Origin: JBJXHB01 sp046160725
Lineage (GTDB): Bacteria > Pseudomonadota > Gammaproteobacteria > Burkholderiales > Burkholderiaceae_C
Assembly: GCA_046160725.1 (NCBI GenBank)
Contig: JBJXHB010000193.1
Location: 1 to 15,427 of the forward strand
DNA: 15,427 bases
Direction: 5' to 3'
Shown: piece after piece, positions 7,436 through 14,175 of the stretch
How positions within the stretch are numbered: the first letter of the stretch is position 1
Layout: the number at the start of each line of letters is the position of its first letter
Program-made: the position numbers and the translations under genes
Notes under the pieces: generated by a model
Databases searched by the model: none
Told to the model about the DNA's origin: nothing
Seen by the model: the letters and a program-made list of their open reading frames with translations, nothing else

Positions 7436-8713
7436 ATGACCCCCGTCATCCTGTTCACCTTTGTGCTGCTGATGGCGCTGAGCGTGCCGGTGGCCATCTC
7501 CATCGGCCTGGCGTCGGTGCTGGGGGTGCAGTTCTTCAGCAACTCGCCGATGCTGGTGGTGGCGCAGCAGCTGTTCGTGTCGATCGACAAGTTCCCGCTG
7601 GTGGCGATCCCGTTCTTCATCCTGTCCGGCAACCTGATGGAGGCCGGCGGCATCTCCGAGCGCCTGGTGCACTTCGCGCGGGCGCTGGTCGGCGGCGTGC
7701 AGGGCGGCCTGGCCATGAGCTGTGTCATCACCTGCATGATCTTCGCGGCGGTGTCGGGCTCCAGCGTGGCCACCACCTTCGCCATCGGCGCCATCCTGAT
7801 CCCGGCCATGGTCAAGGTCGGCTACCCGGTGCAGCGGGCCGCCGCCCTGCAGGCCACGGCGGCCGAACTCGGCGTGATCATCCCGCCGTCGATACCGATG
7901 ATCCTGTACGGCGTCTCGGCCGAGGTGTCGGTGGGCGAGTTGTTCATCGCCGGTTTCGGCCCGGGGTTTCTGATCGCTGCTGCGCTGGTGGTGGCGGTGT
8001 TCCTGTGGTGCCGGCTGACGGGCCATGGCCAGCGCGACGGCGAGGGACGGCTGACGCTGGTGCCCGCCTTCCGCCAGGCCTGGCTGGCGCTGCTGATGCC
8101 GGTGGTGGTGCTGGGCGGCATCTACGGCGGCGTCTTCACGCCGACCGAGGCCTCGGTCATCGCGGTGTTCTATGCGCTGTTCCTGGGCACCGCGGTCTAC
8201 CGCCGCATCGGCCTGCGCGACCTGGGCCGGATCCTGCAGAAGACGGTGGTCTCGACGACCGTCATCATGTTCATCATCGCCACCGCCGGGTTGTTCGCGT
8301 TCCTCATCAGCCGGGCCGGCATACCAGCGCAGATCGGCAACTGGATCGTCCTGAACTTCCACACCGGGCTGACCTTCCTGCTCGGCGTCAACCTGTTCCT
8401 GTTCCTGATCGGCATGTTCATCGAGACCGGCGCCGCGATCGTCATCCTGGCGCCCATCCTGGCGCCGGTGGCGGTGCACTTCGGTATTGACCCGGTGCAC
8501 TTCGGCATCATCATGGTGGTCAACCTGGCACTGGGCATGATCACGCCGCCTTTTGGCGTCAACCTGTTCGCCGCCTGCTCGGTAGCCAAGATCAGCTATG
8601 ACCGTATCATTCCGCCGATTATTCCGTTCGTGGTGGTCATCTTGATCTGCCTGGCCATCATCACCGCGGTGCCGCAGTTGTCGCTGTTCCTGCGCGACCT
8701 GGCCTATCGCTGA
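7436..8713 (+). CDS. dctM: TRAP transporter large permease subunit, DctM family
   Basis: DctM forms the transport path and uses an ion gradient to move the solute released by DctP. The 425-residue protein has the usual length and about eleven to twelve hydrophobic segments. Conserved patterns include PLVAIPFFILSGNLMEAGGI (residues 54-73), FAAVSGSSVATTFAIG, GVIIPPSIPMILYG, GGIYGGVFTPTEAS and NLALGMITPPFGVNLF. The gene starts 24 bp after dctQ and ends the operon. The start ATG at 7436 gives the typical short hydrophilic lead and first helix (MTPVILFTFVLLMALSVPVA). All three subunits look intact, so the transporter is probably functional. Confidence 0.94.
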   Translation: MTPVILFTFVLLMALSVPVAISIGLASVLGVQFFSNSPMLVVAQQLFVSIDKFPLVAIPFFILSGNLMEAGGISERLVHFARALVGGVQGGLAMSCVITCMIFAAVSGSSVATTFAIGAILIPAMVKVGYPVQRAAALQATAAELGVIIPPSIPMILYGVSAEVSVGELFIAGFGPGFLIAAALVVAVFLWCRLTGHGQRDGEGRLTLVPAFRQAWLALLMPVVVLGGIYGGVFTPTEASVIAVFYALFLGTAVYRRIGLRDLGRILQKTVVSTTVIMFIIATAGLFAFLISRAGIPAQIGNWIVLNFHTGLTFLLGVNLFLFLIGMFIETGAAIVILAPILAPVAVHFGIDPVHFGIIMVVNLALGMITPPFGVNLFAACSVAKISYDRIIPPIIPFVVVILICLAIITAVPQLSLFLRDLAYR

Positions 8714-8764
8714 CGGCGGGTGGCTGCGCTCTGTTCCCGGGCGCTCGGCCGGGGGGCTTCATGC

Positions 8765-8788
8765 CCGCTTGCCTTCACGAGCAAGCGG
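8765..8788 (+). terminator. Hairpin after dctM, possible terminator
   Basis: CCGCTTGC (8765-8772) and GCAAGCGG (8781-8788) form a perfect 8-bp stem with an 8-base loop, 51 bp after the dctM stop. Only two T residues follow, so it is at best a weak intrinsic terminator or a 3'-end stabiliser for the TRAP mRNA. Confidence 0.4.
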
Positions 8789-8861
8789 TTCGGGACGCGT
8801 TTGCGGGCTCGTTGCGGCCGTTTGGGCGGTCTGCAAGTCGCTTGAAGCATCTGCGCGGCAA

Positions 8862-9094
8862 GGCCCGGGCCGGCAGGCTTGGCGGCCAGAGTCCGGCGCC
8901 CGGCCCTGCGGTCCGGGTGCCCTCCGATCCTCGGCCCCGTGGCCCCGCGGCACAACTCACTATGCTCGCTGGCGCTCGCTGCGTTCAGACATGTGCCGCG
9001 AGTCAGAAGTGGAAGCGCGCGGGTACGCGCGCGGGCCACGGGGCCTCCGGTTCTCGGCGCCTCCCACAGGCCGCCAACCCCGCCAGCCCGGGCC
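8862..9094. repeat. Large nested imperfect palindrome, probably a dispersed Burkholderiales repeat element
   Basis: Three blocks of the left arm recur as reverse complement in the same order on the right. The outer block 8862-8887 pairs with 9069-9094 (26 positions, 3 mismatches). The middle block 8933-8945 pairs with 9033-9045 (13 of 13, GGCCCCGTGGCCC). The inner block 8946-8954 pairs with 8992-9000 (9 of 9, CGCGGCACA). The core (8951-8993) holds a direct repeat GCTCGCTG-GC-GCTCGCTG. Translating each arm outward-to-inward gives similar strings (KARAGRLGGQ on plus, KARAGGVGGLW on minus), so the arms look like inverted copies of one unit. I recall similar strings often annotated as short hypothetical proteins in Comamonadaceae, which suggests a repeated non-coding element. 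That recollection has not been checked. Confidence 0.7.
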
Positions 9095-9335
9095 TTGTTG
9101 ATGCAGCGATGGGCCTCGCGGTCGAATGCCAAAGGCCGGTGGGCCCGTCCGGCAGCCGCGACGTGGTCCCGCGCGCCCTGCGGTGACGAAACGATTGTCC
9201 GTGCGGACAGCTATCGGCCATCAAGAATCACTACAGAACGGCAGTTTCCTGTTGTCCCACCGGGGTCGCAAGCCAATCATCCTGGCGGCATTGGCCGACA
9301 ACCGATGGTTGGCAGGCCTCCCGGAAGCCGTTTGA

Positions 9336-9578
9336 GTTTCCTATGCGCTCAGCCAGGTGTTGCTGGCCTTCCAGTTGCCCTCCGCCATCGTGCCGCTGGT
9401 GATGTTTACCCGCGACAAGACCAAGAGGGGCGCGCTGGTGGCGCCAGGCTGGCTCACGCTCGTGGCCGGGCTGGTCGCCGCCATCATCATTGCGCTGAAC
9501 ACGAAGCTTCTGTGGAATCTCGCGGGGGTCGGGACGCTTCAGGAGTCGCGCTTCATACCGGCAAATCCAAAGTCATAG
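9336..9578 (+). pseudogene. C-terminal fragment of an Nramp/MntH-type metal transporter
   Basis: The open frame from a TGA at 9333-9335 reads VSYALSQVLLAFQLPSAIV, then PLVMFTRDKTKRGALV, then the hydrophobic LTLVAGLVAAIIIALNTKLL. This is the last two helices of Nramp-family proton-coupled Mn/Fe transporters, where SQVVLSFQLPFALVPL, a Lys/Arg-rich loop with MG-LV, and a final AALIVALN helix are typical. About 65 of the usual 420 or more residues are present. Nothing upstream of 9336 resembles the rest, so the 5' breakpoint lies near 9336-9339. After about 9530 the match ends and the frame runs into the 3' end of the opposite-strand DUF3291 gene. A GTG at 9357 could start translation, but the product would be a non-functional scrap. 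Confidence 0.75.
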
Positions 9579-10006
9579 GCTTGCGGCGTGGCACCCTTTT
9601 CCGCTAGGAGCTTCAGGCGGTCCCACCCTTCGCTGATGTCAGGGGGCGTATCCAGAATATGGCTCCAGATAACGTAGTTCGGACCACCATAGGGTTCGAA
9701 CCACTGTTCCCGGCGGCGCAGAAATCCGCCATGGACGGTCTTGTTCACGAACTGCCAAAGATGTTCGACCGTCTCCCAGACCGAGAGCGAGATGGCAAGC
9801 TTCGGATCGCCCGCGAGGCCCTGGTAGGCAACACCTTCCACCACTGAGAGCGCCTCATCGGAGAACCGCCAGACATAGCCGGGGCTACGTTCCGCGATGG
9901 CGTTGACCTTCTGAACGTTGTCGATGAAACCCGCCACGCGCGGGTCTCCGGGCGGGTGGCTCAGCCTCGCCACGTTCATGTGAGCCACTTGCGTTGCTTT
10001 CGCCAT
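9539..10006 (-). CDS. DUF3291-domain protein (monooxygenase-like dimeric alpha-beta barrel fold)
   Basis: The 155-residue product fits DUF3291 along its whole length: VAHMNVARLSHPPGDPRVAGF near the start split by the family's DP motif, AIAERSPGYVWRF, AISLSVWETVEHLWQFVNKT, HGGFLRRREQWFEPYGGPNY, WDRLKLLAEKGATPQAYDF. The family resembles antibiotic biosynthesis monooxygenases (ABM), but no reaction is established, so none is assigned. The frame is open back to 10111, but the ATG at 10006 is preferred because AAGGGAG lies 5 bp upstream and the family begins there. It is intact between two gene fragments, and its codon use is less extreme in G/C than that of the neighbouring operons. This suggests transfer into the locus. 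It has no operon partner. Confidence 0.85.
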   Translation of the reverse strand: MAKATQVAHMNVARLSHPPGDPRVAGFIDNVQKVNAIAERSPGYVWRFSDEALSVVEGVAYQGLAGDPKLAISLSVWETVEHLWQFVNKTVHGGFLRRREQWFEPYGGPNYVIWSHILDTPPDISEGWDRLKLLAEKGATPQAYDFGFAGMKRDS

Positions 10007-10018
10007 TGCCGCTCCCTT

Positions 10019-10081
10019 CAGCCGTTTTTCGAAGGGCAGGCTAACAGATCTACGGCGTTCAGAAACGGCTGGCACTTGCCC
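10019..10081. promoter_or_regulatory. 9-bp inverted repeat upstream of the DUF3291 gene
   Basis: CAGCCGTTT (10019-10027) and AAACGGCTG (10073-10081) are perfect reverse complements separated by 45 bp. They bracket the stretch where the promoter of the minus-strand DUF3291 gene should lie. Such spacing could suit two operator half-sites or an mRNA leader stem. No clear sigma-70 promoter was identified between them. Confidence 0.35.
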
Positions 10082-10119
10082 GTCTTGCAGACTCCCGCAT
10101 CCTCCCTTCAACGTCCGCC

Positions 10120-10335
10120 ATGCAAGACCGTATCCTGTTCATCGACCTTGGCTCCCTGGTCTCCTATCTCATCTCCCGGCATATCCGCGAGGCGGGGGTT
10201 TACTCGAAAATCGTGCTCTTCCTGTCTGCCGAGAAGGCACTGGATTGGCCGGGCCTCAAGGGAGCCATCGGTGACATCCAGCAACCGCTGGGGCTGCCGG
10301 CCGCTGGCGTGCACGCGATGCGCCCGAAGTGGTGA
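10120..10335 (+). pseudogene. Degenerate N-terminal fragment of a GMP-synthase-like glutamine amidotransferase
   Basis: The first 33 residues, MQDRILFIDLGSLVSYLISR followed by HIREAGVYSKIVL, resemble the start of GuaA ([24 protein letters not shown]). The hallmark DFGSQ is changed to DLGSL. The next part (FLSAEKALDWPGLKGAI) roughly fits the linker before the SGGP loop. Around 10260 the similarity appears to move to the +1 frame (GEPSV-like), suggesting a frameshift. The frame ends at 10335, before the catalytic cysteine loop, and no synthetase or C-terminal domains follow. It is therefore a remnant of roughly 70 of about 520 residues, without a good ribosome-binding site. A foreign paralogue rather than the host guaA is likely the source. 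Confidence 0.6.
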
Positions 10336-10534
10336 GCCCGCAAGGTCTCAAGCCGCGCGCCGCGCTTCAATCGCCCTGGGCGCCACGGACCGATGGGTGC
10401 CCTCCACCGAGGGACCGCCTTCGAGTACGTTGCGTTGGTCTGACACGCGGCTTCAGGGTAACGAATTTCAGGCCCGGGATGTCGCCGATGTGTCGAAAGC
10501 GGGTCCTCGCGGTACAACTGAGCTCAAAGCCGCA
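10336..10534. other. Unassigned spacer downstream of the telA-like gene
   Basis: These 199 bp follow the GuaA-like remnant and precede, on the minus strand, the end of the TelA-family gene. Short open frames exist on both strands, but none is recognised. A minus-strand stretch reading about FRHIGDIPGLKFVTLKPR looks protein-like, yet it has no start site or partner. No hairpin followed by T residues is seen, so the terminator of the TelA operon is not identified. Confidence 0.5.
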
Positions 10535-11761
10535 TCAAAGCTTCACCGGCCCGCCGGTGGACGGCAGTGCCGCCTGCGCCGCGTCGCGGGCCAGGTCCTG
10601 GCGGGTGCGGTCGACGTAGGTGTCGGCGCGCTCGAGCTGGGCGCGGATGAGCTCGTTGTTCTGGCCCATGACGTCGATGGCCTTGCTGCGGAAGTTGTCC
10701 ATCGCGTCCATGGCCTGGAAGGTCTGGTCGAACATCTCCTTGATCTTCTCGATGCCCAGCATCGGGTTGCTGGCGAAGTTGGTCGTCGCGTCCACATGCT
10801 GGTTGAGCGCGCGGCCGGTCTCGCTGATCAGGTTGCCGATGGTGGCGTTGACGCCCTGCAGCATCTCCATCACGCGGATCTGGTTGCCGGTGGCGCGGGC
10901 TACCGTCTGGGCCACGGCCAGCGCGCTCATGCCGGTGGTGGCGACGCGTGTGCAGCCGTTGATCATCTCGCGGCCGGTCTTCTTCAGCACGTCCAGCGCC
11001 AGGTAGCCGTTGATGCACACCGCCTGCTGGGTCTGGATGTCGGTGAGGTTCTGGCGCGCATAGAACAGCACCTCCTGGCGCAGGGCCTGGGCCTTCTGCG
11101 GGTCGGTGGCCTCCAGGGACTTGACCTTGTCCTCCAGCCGGGCGTCGAGCTGCGTGGCAAAGCGCGAGGCCGCTGCCAGCTTGGTCATGGCCTCCCACAG
11201 CTTGCCGCGCGTGGCCTCGATGTCGACCACGTCCTTCTGCATGTCGTCGCGCGCCGCATAGAGCTGGCCCATGCTGGTCTTGAGCTGCTCGGCGGCGCTC
11301 TGGTACTTGCGGAAATACGCCTCCAGCTTGTTGCCGAAGGGGATCAGGCCCAGCAGCTTGCGCGGCTGCAGCAGGTCGCCGTCCTTGCCGGGGTTGAGCT
11401 CGTCAAGCTGCTCGCGGATGGCGCCGATGGCCTTGTAGGCCGGGCTGTCCTCGATGCCCGCGAAGTTGCGCTGCATGAAGCGGCCCTGCATCAGCGACGA
11501 GGCGGTGGAGATCTCCTCCTTGCCCAGCGCGAAGGCGCTGTCCAGCCGGGCCTTGAAGCCGTCGCTGTGCACGTCCTCGGCGGCCAGCGCGTCGATGAAG
11601 CGCAGCACCTGCTCGTCGACCTGCTGGGCCAGCTCGGGCTTGAGCGGCACGGCCTCGCGCACCGCGGCCGGCAGAACCGGCGTGATGACCTCGGGCGGCT
11701 CGAGCGTGAAGGCAGGTGTCACGGCAGTGGTGGTGGCAGGCGCGGCGGGGGTGGCACTCAT
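10535..11761 (-). CDS. TelA/YaaN-family toxic anion resistance protein
   Basis: The 408-residue cytoplasmic protein belongs to the TelA family (Pfam PF05816), named for plasmid tellurite resistance, with chromosomal members such as B. subtilis YaaN whose roles are unclear. Family features are visible: an acidic Pro/Ala-rich N-terminus of about 35 residues, LLGLIPFGNKLEAYFRKY in the centre, then long helices with ARDDMQKDVVDIEATRGKLW, VLFYARQNLTDIQTQQAVCI, and NGYLALDVLKKTGREMINGC leading into TRVATTGMSAL, and DQTFQAMDAMDNFRSKAID near the end. Most of the protein is predicted helical and coiled. The ATG at 11761 overlaps the stop of the XpaC-like gene as ATGA, so the two are coupled. It is the last gene of a four-gene operon. 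Anion resistance is a family label; with these partners an envelope-stress role is equally plausible. Confidence 0.9.
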   Translation of the reverse strand: MSATPAAPATTTAVTPAFTLEPPEVITPVLPAAVREAVPLKPELAQQVDEQVLRFIDALAAEDVHSDGFKARLDSAFALGKEEISTASSLMQGRFMQRNFAGIEDSPAYKAIGAIREQLDELNPGKDGDLLQPRKLLGLIPFGNKLEAYFRKYQSAAEQLKTSMGQLYAARDDMQKDVVDIEATRGKLWEAMTKLAAASRFATQLDARLEDKVKSLEATDPQKAQALRQEVLFYARQNLTDIQTQQAVCINGYLALDVLKKTGREMINGCTRVATTGMSALAVAQTVARATGNQIRVMEMLQGVNATIGNLISETGRALNQHVDATTNFASNPMLGIEKIKEMFDQTFQAMDAMDNFRSKAIDVMGQNNELIRAQLERADTYVDRTRQDLARDAAQAALPSTGGPVKL

Positions 11762-12453
11762 GATCGGGTGTCCTTGGTGGGCAGGGAGAGCTGTGGCGCG
11801 TCGGCGCCGGGCGGGGCGAACTTCTGGCTCAGGAACTTGCTGTGCACCAGGAAGGCATGCGCGTCCTGGGCCGCCAGGTCCTCGCCGAGCTGGCGCACCT
11901 TGCCCTCCAGCTCGGCGATGCTGTCCTTGAAGGTGTCGACCGCGGTCTTGCCGTTGTCCAGCAGCTTGGTGGTGGCAAAGCGCGCCGGGATGGACAGGTA
12001 GGTGTTCAGGGCCTCGGGCAGGTAGCTGATGGCGATATGGCGGGCATGGAAGCTGTCCTGCAGCGACAGGTTGCCCTTGCTGCGCTCCCACTGGTGCAGC
12101 AGCTCGTCGAGCGACTTGCACAGCTCCAGCACGCGGGCCTGCAGGCTGGCCGGGATGCGGTTTTCGGGGTTGTACTCGGTGAGCTTGCGCACGCCGCCAA
12201 GGGCGCGCTCCATGGCCTCGCGGGCGTCGCCCTCGTCCTTGAACTGCAGCTCTTCCCAGGCCGGTGCCTGGGTGCTCGGGAAACCCAGCCACAGGCCGCC
12301 GACGACGAAACCCACGACATAGCCCAGCGCGGCCACGCCCAGGCCCAGGCCGCCGAGCAGCCCCAGCGACTTCAGCACCAGCACGGCAATGGCCAGGGCC
12401 AGACCACACCAGTTGGCGGGCGCGGCGATCAGGCGCAGCAGCTTCTGTCCCAT
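11758..12453 (-). CDS. Two-TM XpaC-like membrane protein of the TelA operon
   Basis: The 231-residue protein begins with two adjacent hydrophobic segments (about residues 13-32 and 34-58, the second rich in Gly: GGLGLGVAALGYVVGFVVGG). A mostly helical cytoplasmic domain follows with DEGDAREAMERALGGVRKL, YNPENRIPASLQARVLELC and HARHIAISYLPEALNTYLSI. The pair of N-terminal helices, the PEALNTYL helix and the place directly before a TelA gene recall XpaC, which precedes yaaN (TelA family) in B. subtilis. The residue-level match is not strong enough to call it with certainty. GGAG lies 10 bp before the ATG, and 60 bp separate it from the vWA gene. It may anchor or signal to TelA from the membrane. 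Confidence 0.72.
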   Translation of the reverse strand: MGQKLLRLIAAPANWCGLALAIAVLVLKSLGLLGGLGLGVAALGYVVGFVVGGLWLGFPSTQAPAWEELQFKDEGDAREAMERALGGVRKLTEYNPENRIPASLQARVLELCKSLDELLHQWERSKGNLSLQDSFHARHIAISYLPEALNTYLSIPARFATTKLLDNGKTAVDTFKDSIAELEGKVRQLGEDLAAQDAHAFLVHSKFLSQKFAPPGADAPQLSLPTKDTRS

Positions 12454-12513
12454 GGGCTCAGGCTCCGGCGGGCGGCGTCAGGGGCAGGGTGGCTTGACAG
12501 TGGGGCGATGTGC

Positions 12514-14175
12514 TCATTGGAAGGCCCGGATGTCCTTGAAGACGCTGTACAGGCTGCGCTTGCGGGCGTCGAACACCTGGCCGCCGGTGAGCTTGGCCAG
12601 GTCCTTCAGCGCCGCCTCGTTGGCCTCGCCGAACAGCACCCAGAACACCGGAATGCCGCGCACGTCCTCGGGCAGGGCGGCATAGTCGCGCTTGAAGGCG
12701 TCGAGCGACCGGCCGGAGGTGTTCTCGCCGTCGGTGAAGGCCACCACGGAGTACTGGTACTGGGGGTTGAGGTTGCGCTCCTTGAGCATGTTCTGCAGCG
12801 ACACATAGACCGCGTCGTACAGCGCGGTGCCACCCTTCATCTGCAGGCCATCGGCAAAGTCACGCACCTCGCCCAGCACCCGCTGCTTGGCGTCGCTGTC
12901 GGCCTGCTCGGCCACGCCGCGCGCCACCGTGGCCGAGGCCGGTATGTCGAACCGCTTCAGGTCGTAGGGGGCGGAGTTGAAGGGCTGCAGCCAGACCCGC
13001 TCGCGGTTGGTGAGCTTGGCGATGCGGCCGGTCAGCGTGTTGTCGGCGCCGGCCATGTATTGGATCGCCTGCACCAGCTGCTGCCGGCGCGTACCCTGCA
13101 TGCTGCCGCTGGTGTCCAGCACGAAGGTACTGGCGATCGGGCGGCGGAACTCGTTCAGGTAAGCCGCGATCAGGCCGTCGGCCAGGGCACGGTCGGGCGA
13201 GAAGGGCAGCTCCACCTGCAGGCCCTGGCGCGGCAGCAGGTCCTCGACCCGGGCAGCGACGTCCTGCTTGATCGGGCGGCGCAGCGTCTGGCGCGCCAGC
13301 CAGGTCTGGGCGGCGTCGCCCTTGAGGTACTCGGCGACCTTCAGGTAGTCGGCGCGGCGTGTGTCGTCCAGCAGCATCAGCGGATAGTCGGCGGTGCTGA
13401 TGCCCTCGTAGGGATAGATCGGGTGCAGCTTCTCGCGCAGCTTGCCGCCGGCGTTGAGGCTGAGGATCCAGCTCTCGTAGTTGATGAAGGCATTGACCTT
13501 GGCGCCCTGGTACTGGATGAACTGCTCGGCCAGGTAGGTCGAGTTGTCGCCCGGGATCTTGTAGCCCTTGAGGAAGTCGGCGATGGCGCCGCGGTTCACA
13601 TCCGCCGCCGACAGGGCCTCGCTTTTGCCGCCGGCGGCCGCCACCACGCCCATCAGCGCCATGAAGCCCTGGTTGCTGGTGGCCGGGTTGCTGATGGCAT
13701 AGGTCAGCTTGCCGGTGCGGGCGGCGTCAGCGATGTCCTTCCAGGTCATCTTGAGGTCCGGCGCGGTCCAGCCGTTGCGGCGCGCCACGCTCTCGCTGAC
13801 ACCGATGACGATCGGCGACAGCATGATCTTCTCCTGCAGCTTGACGCGCTGCTGGCCCTGCGGGCTGGACAGCAGGTACTTGGCATTGGCAAACCAGGCC
13901 GCGGCGGCCTTGGCATCGCCGTTGAGCACGGCCTCGGTGCTCTCCATGGTGCCGCCGAACTGGAACTTCAGCTTGACGCCGGTGGCCTTGAACACCATCT
14001 CCTCCAGCGGCTGCACGTCGCGCAGGTCGCTGGTGGCGATGACCACGAAGTCCGGCACCGCCGCAGCCGGCGGTGGCGGCGGCGGGGCCTCGTTGCGGCC
14101 GCAGGCCGTGAGCGCGACGGCGGCCGCAGCCAGGACAGCGGCGGCAACCCAAGCGGAGCGGCGAAGCGGCTTCAT
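12514..14175 (-). CDS. Lipoprotein fusing a solute-binding domain to a von Willebrand factor A domain
   Basis: The 553-residue product has a lipoprotein signal peptide with lipobox LTAC-G (Cys25) and a Pro-rich linker (31-36). Residues 42-315 resemble an extracellular solute-binding fold: VVIATSDLRDVQPLEEMVF, TMESTEAVLNGDAKAAAAWF, IVIGVSESVARRNGW, ISNPATSNQGFMALMG, VNAFINYESWILSLN. A vWA domain occupies about 346-553 with a complete MIDAS metal site: DTSGS (354-358), Thr450 in KGGTALYDA and Asp482 in TDGENTSG. It is probably anchored in the envelope and binds a ligand and a protein partner through a metal. The ATG overlaps the upstream stop as ATGA. Position +2 after Cys is Arg (C-G-R), not Asp, so outer-membrane sorting is possible. 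The combination is unusual and its function is unknown. Confidence 0.88.
   Translation of the reverse strand: MKPLRRSAWVAAAVLAAAAVALTACGRNEAPPPPPPAAAVPDFVVIATSDLRDVQPLEEMVFKATGVKLKFQFGGTMESTEAVLNGDAKAAAAWFANAKYLLSSPQGQQRVKLQEKIMLSPIVIGVSESVARRNGWTAPDLKMTWKDIADAARTGKLTYAISNPATSNQGFMALMGVVAAAGGKSEALSAADVNRGAIADFLKGYKIPGDNSTYLAEQFIQYQGAKVNAFINYESWILSLNAGGKLREKLHPIYPYEGISTADYPLMLLDDTRRADYLKVAEYLKGDAAQTWLARQTLRRPIKQDVAARVEDLLPRQGLQVELPFSPDRALADGLIAAYLNEFRRPIASTFVLDTSGSMQGTRRQQLVQAIQYMAGADNTLTGRIAKLTNRERVWLQPFNSAPYDLKRFDIPASATVARGVAEQADSDAKQRVLGEVRDFADGLQMKGGTALYDAVYVSLQNMLKERNLNPQYQYSVVAFTDGENTSGRSLDAFKRDYAALPEDVRGIPVFWVLFGEANEAALKDLAKLTGGQVFDARKRSLYSVFKDIRAFQ

Larger units (their letters stand above)
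8714..9338. other. Gene-free stretch downstream of dctM
   Basis: No convincing gene is seen in these 625 bp. The first half contains a dctM-proximal hairpin and the large nested palindrome listed separately. Both strands have open frames of 60-142 codons, but they are rich in Arg, Ala and Gly, match no family I know as a function, and trace the repeat arms. From about 9180 the sequence becomes less G/C-rich. A frame ending at 9335 (…GSFLLSHRGRKPIILAAL…) looks somewhat protein-like but is not recognised. Confidence 0.6.

Noticed and set aside
5644..8490. A 948-codon plus-strand frame through the TRAP operon
   Set aside because: It is out of frame with dctP, dctQ and dctM, all of which show clear family motifs, and its translation is Arg/Ala/Gly-rich without any recognisable domain.
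4883..8500. A 1205-codon minus-strand frame that would fuse the aldolase to a long upstream protein
   Set aside because: The part upstream of 5659 is antisense to the intact TRAP genes and is a His/Arg/Asp/Gln-rich low-complexity string typical of shadows in G/C-rich DNA. The aldolase alone has the full family length.
8704..9132. A 142-codon minus-strand frame (MAFDREAHRCINKARAG…) that could be called a hypothetical protein
   Set aside because: It runs through the palindrome, overlaps the end of dctM, has no ribosome-binding site and looks like the translation of a repeat element.
9196..9209. Small hairpin TGTCCG-TG-CGGACA
   Set aside because: A 6-bp stem with a 2-base loop is too small, lacks a T-run and is not near a gene end.
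8714..10534. Search for a transposase, integrase, tRNA or CRISPR array in the scar region
   Set aside because: No DDE or tyrosine-recombinase motif, no tRNA-like cloverleaf and no regularly spaced repeats were seen, so no mobile element beyond the palindrome is claimed.
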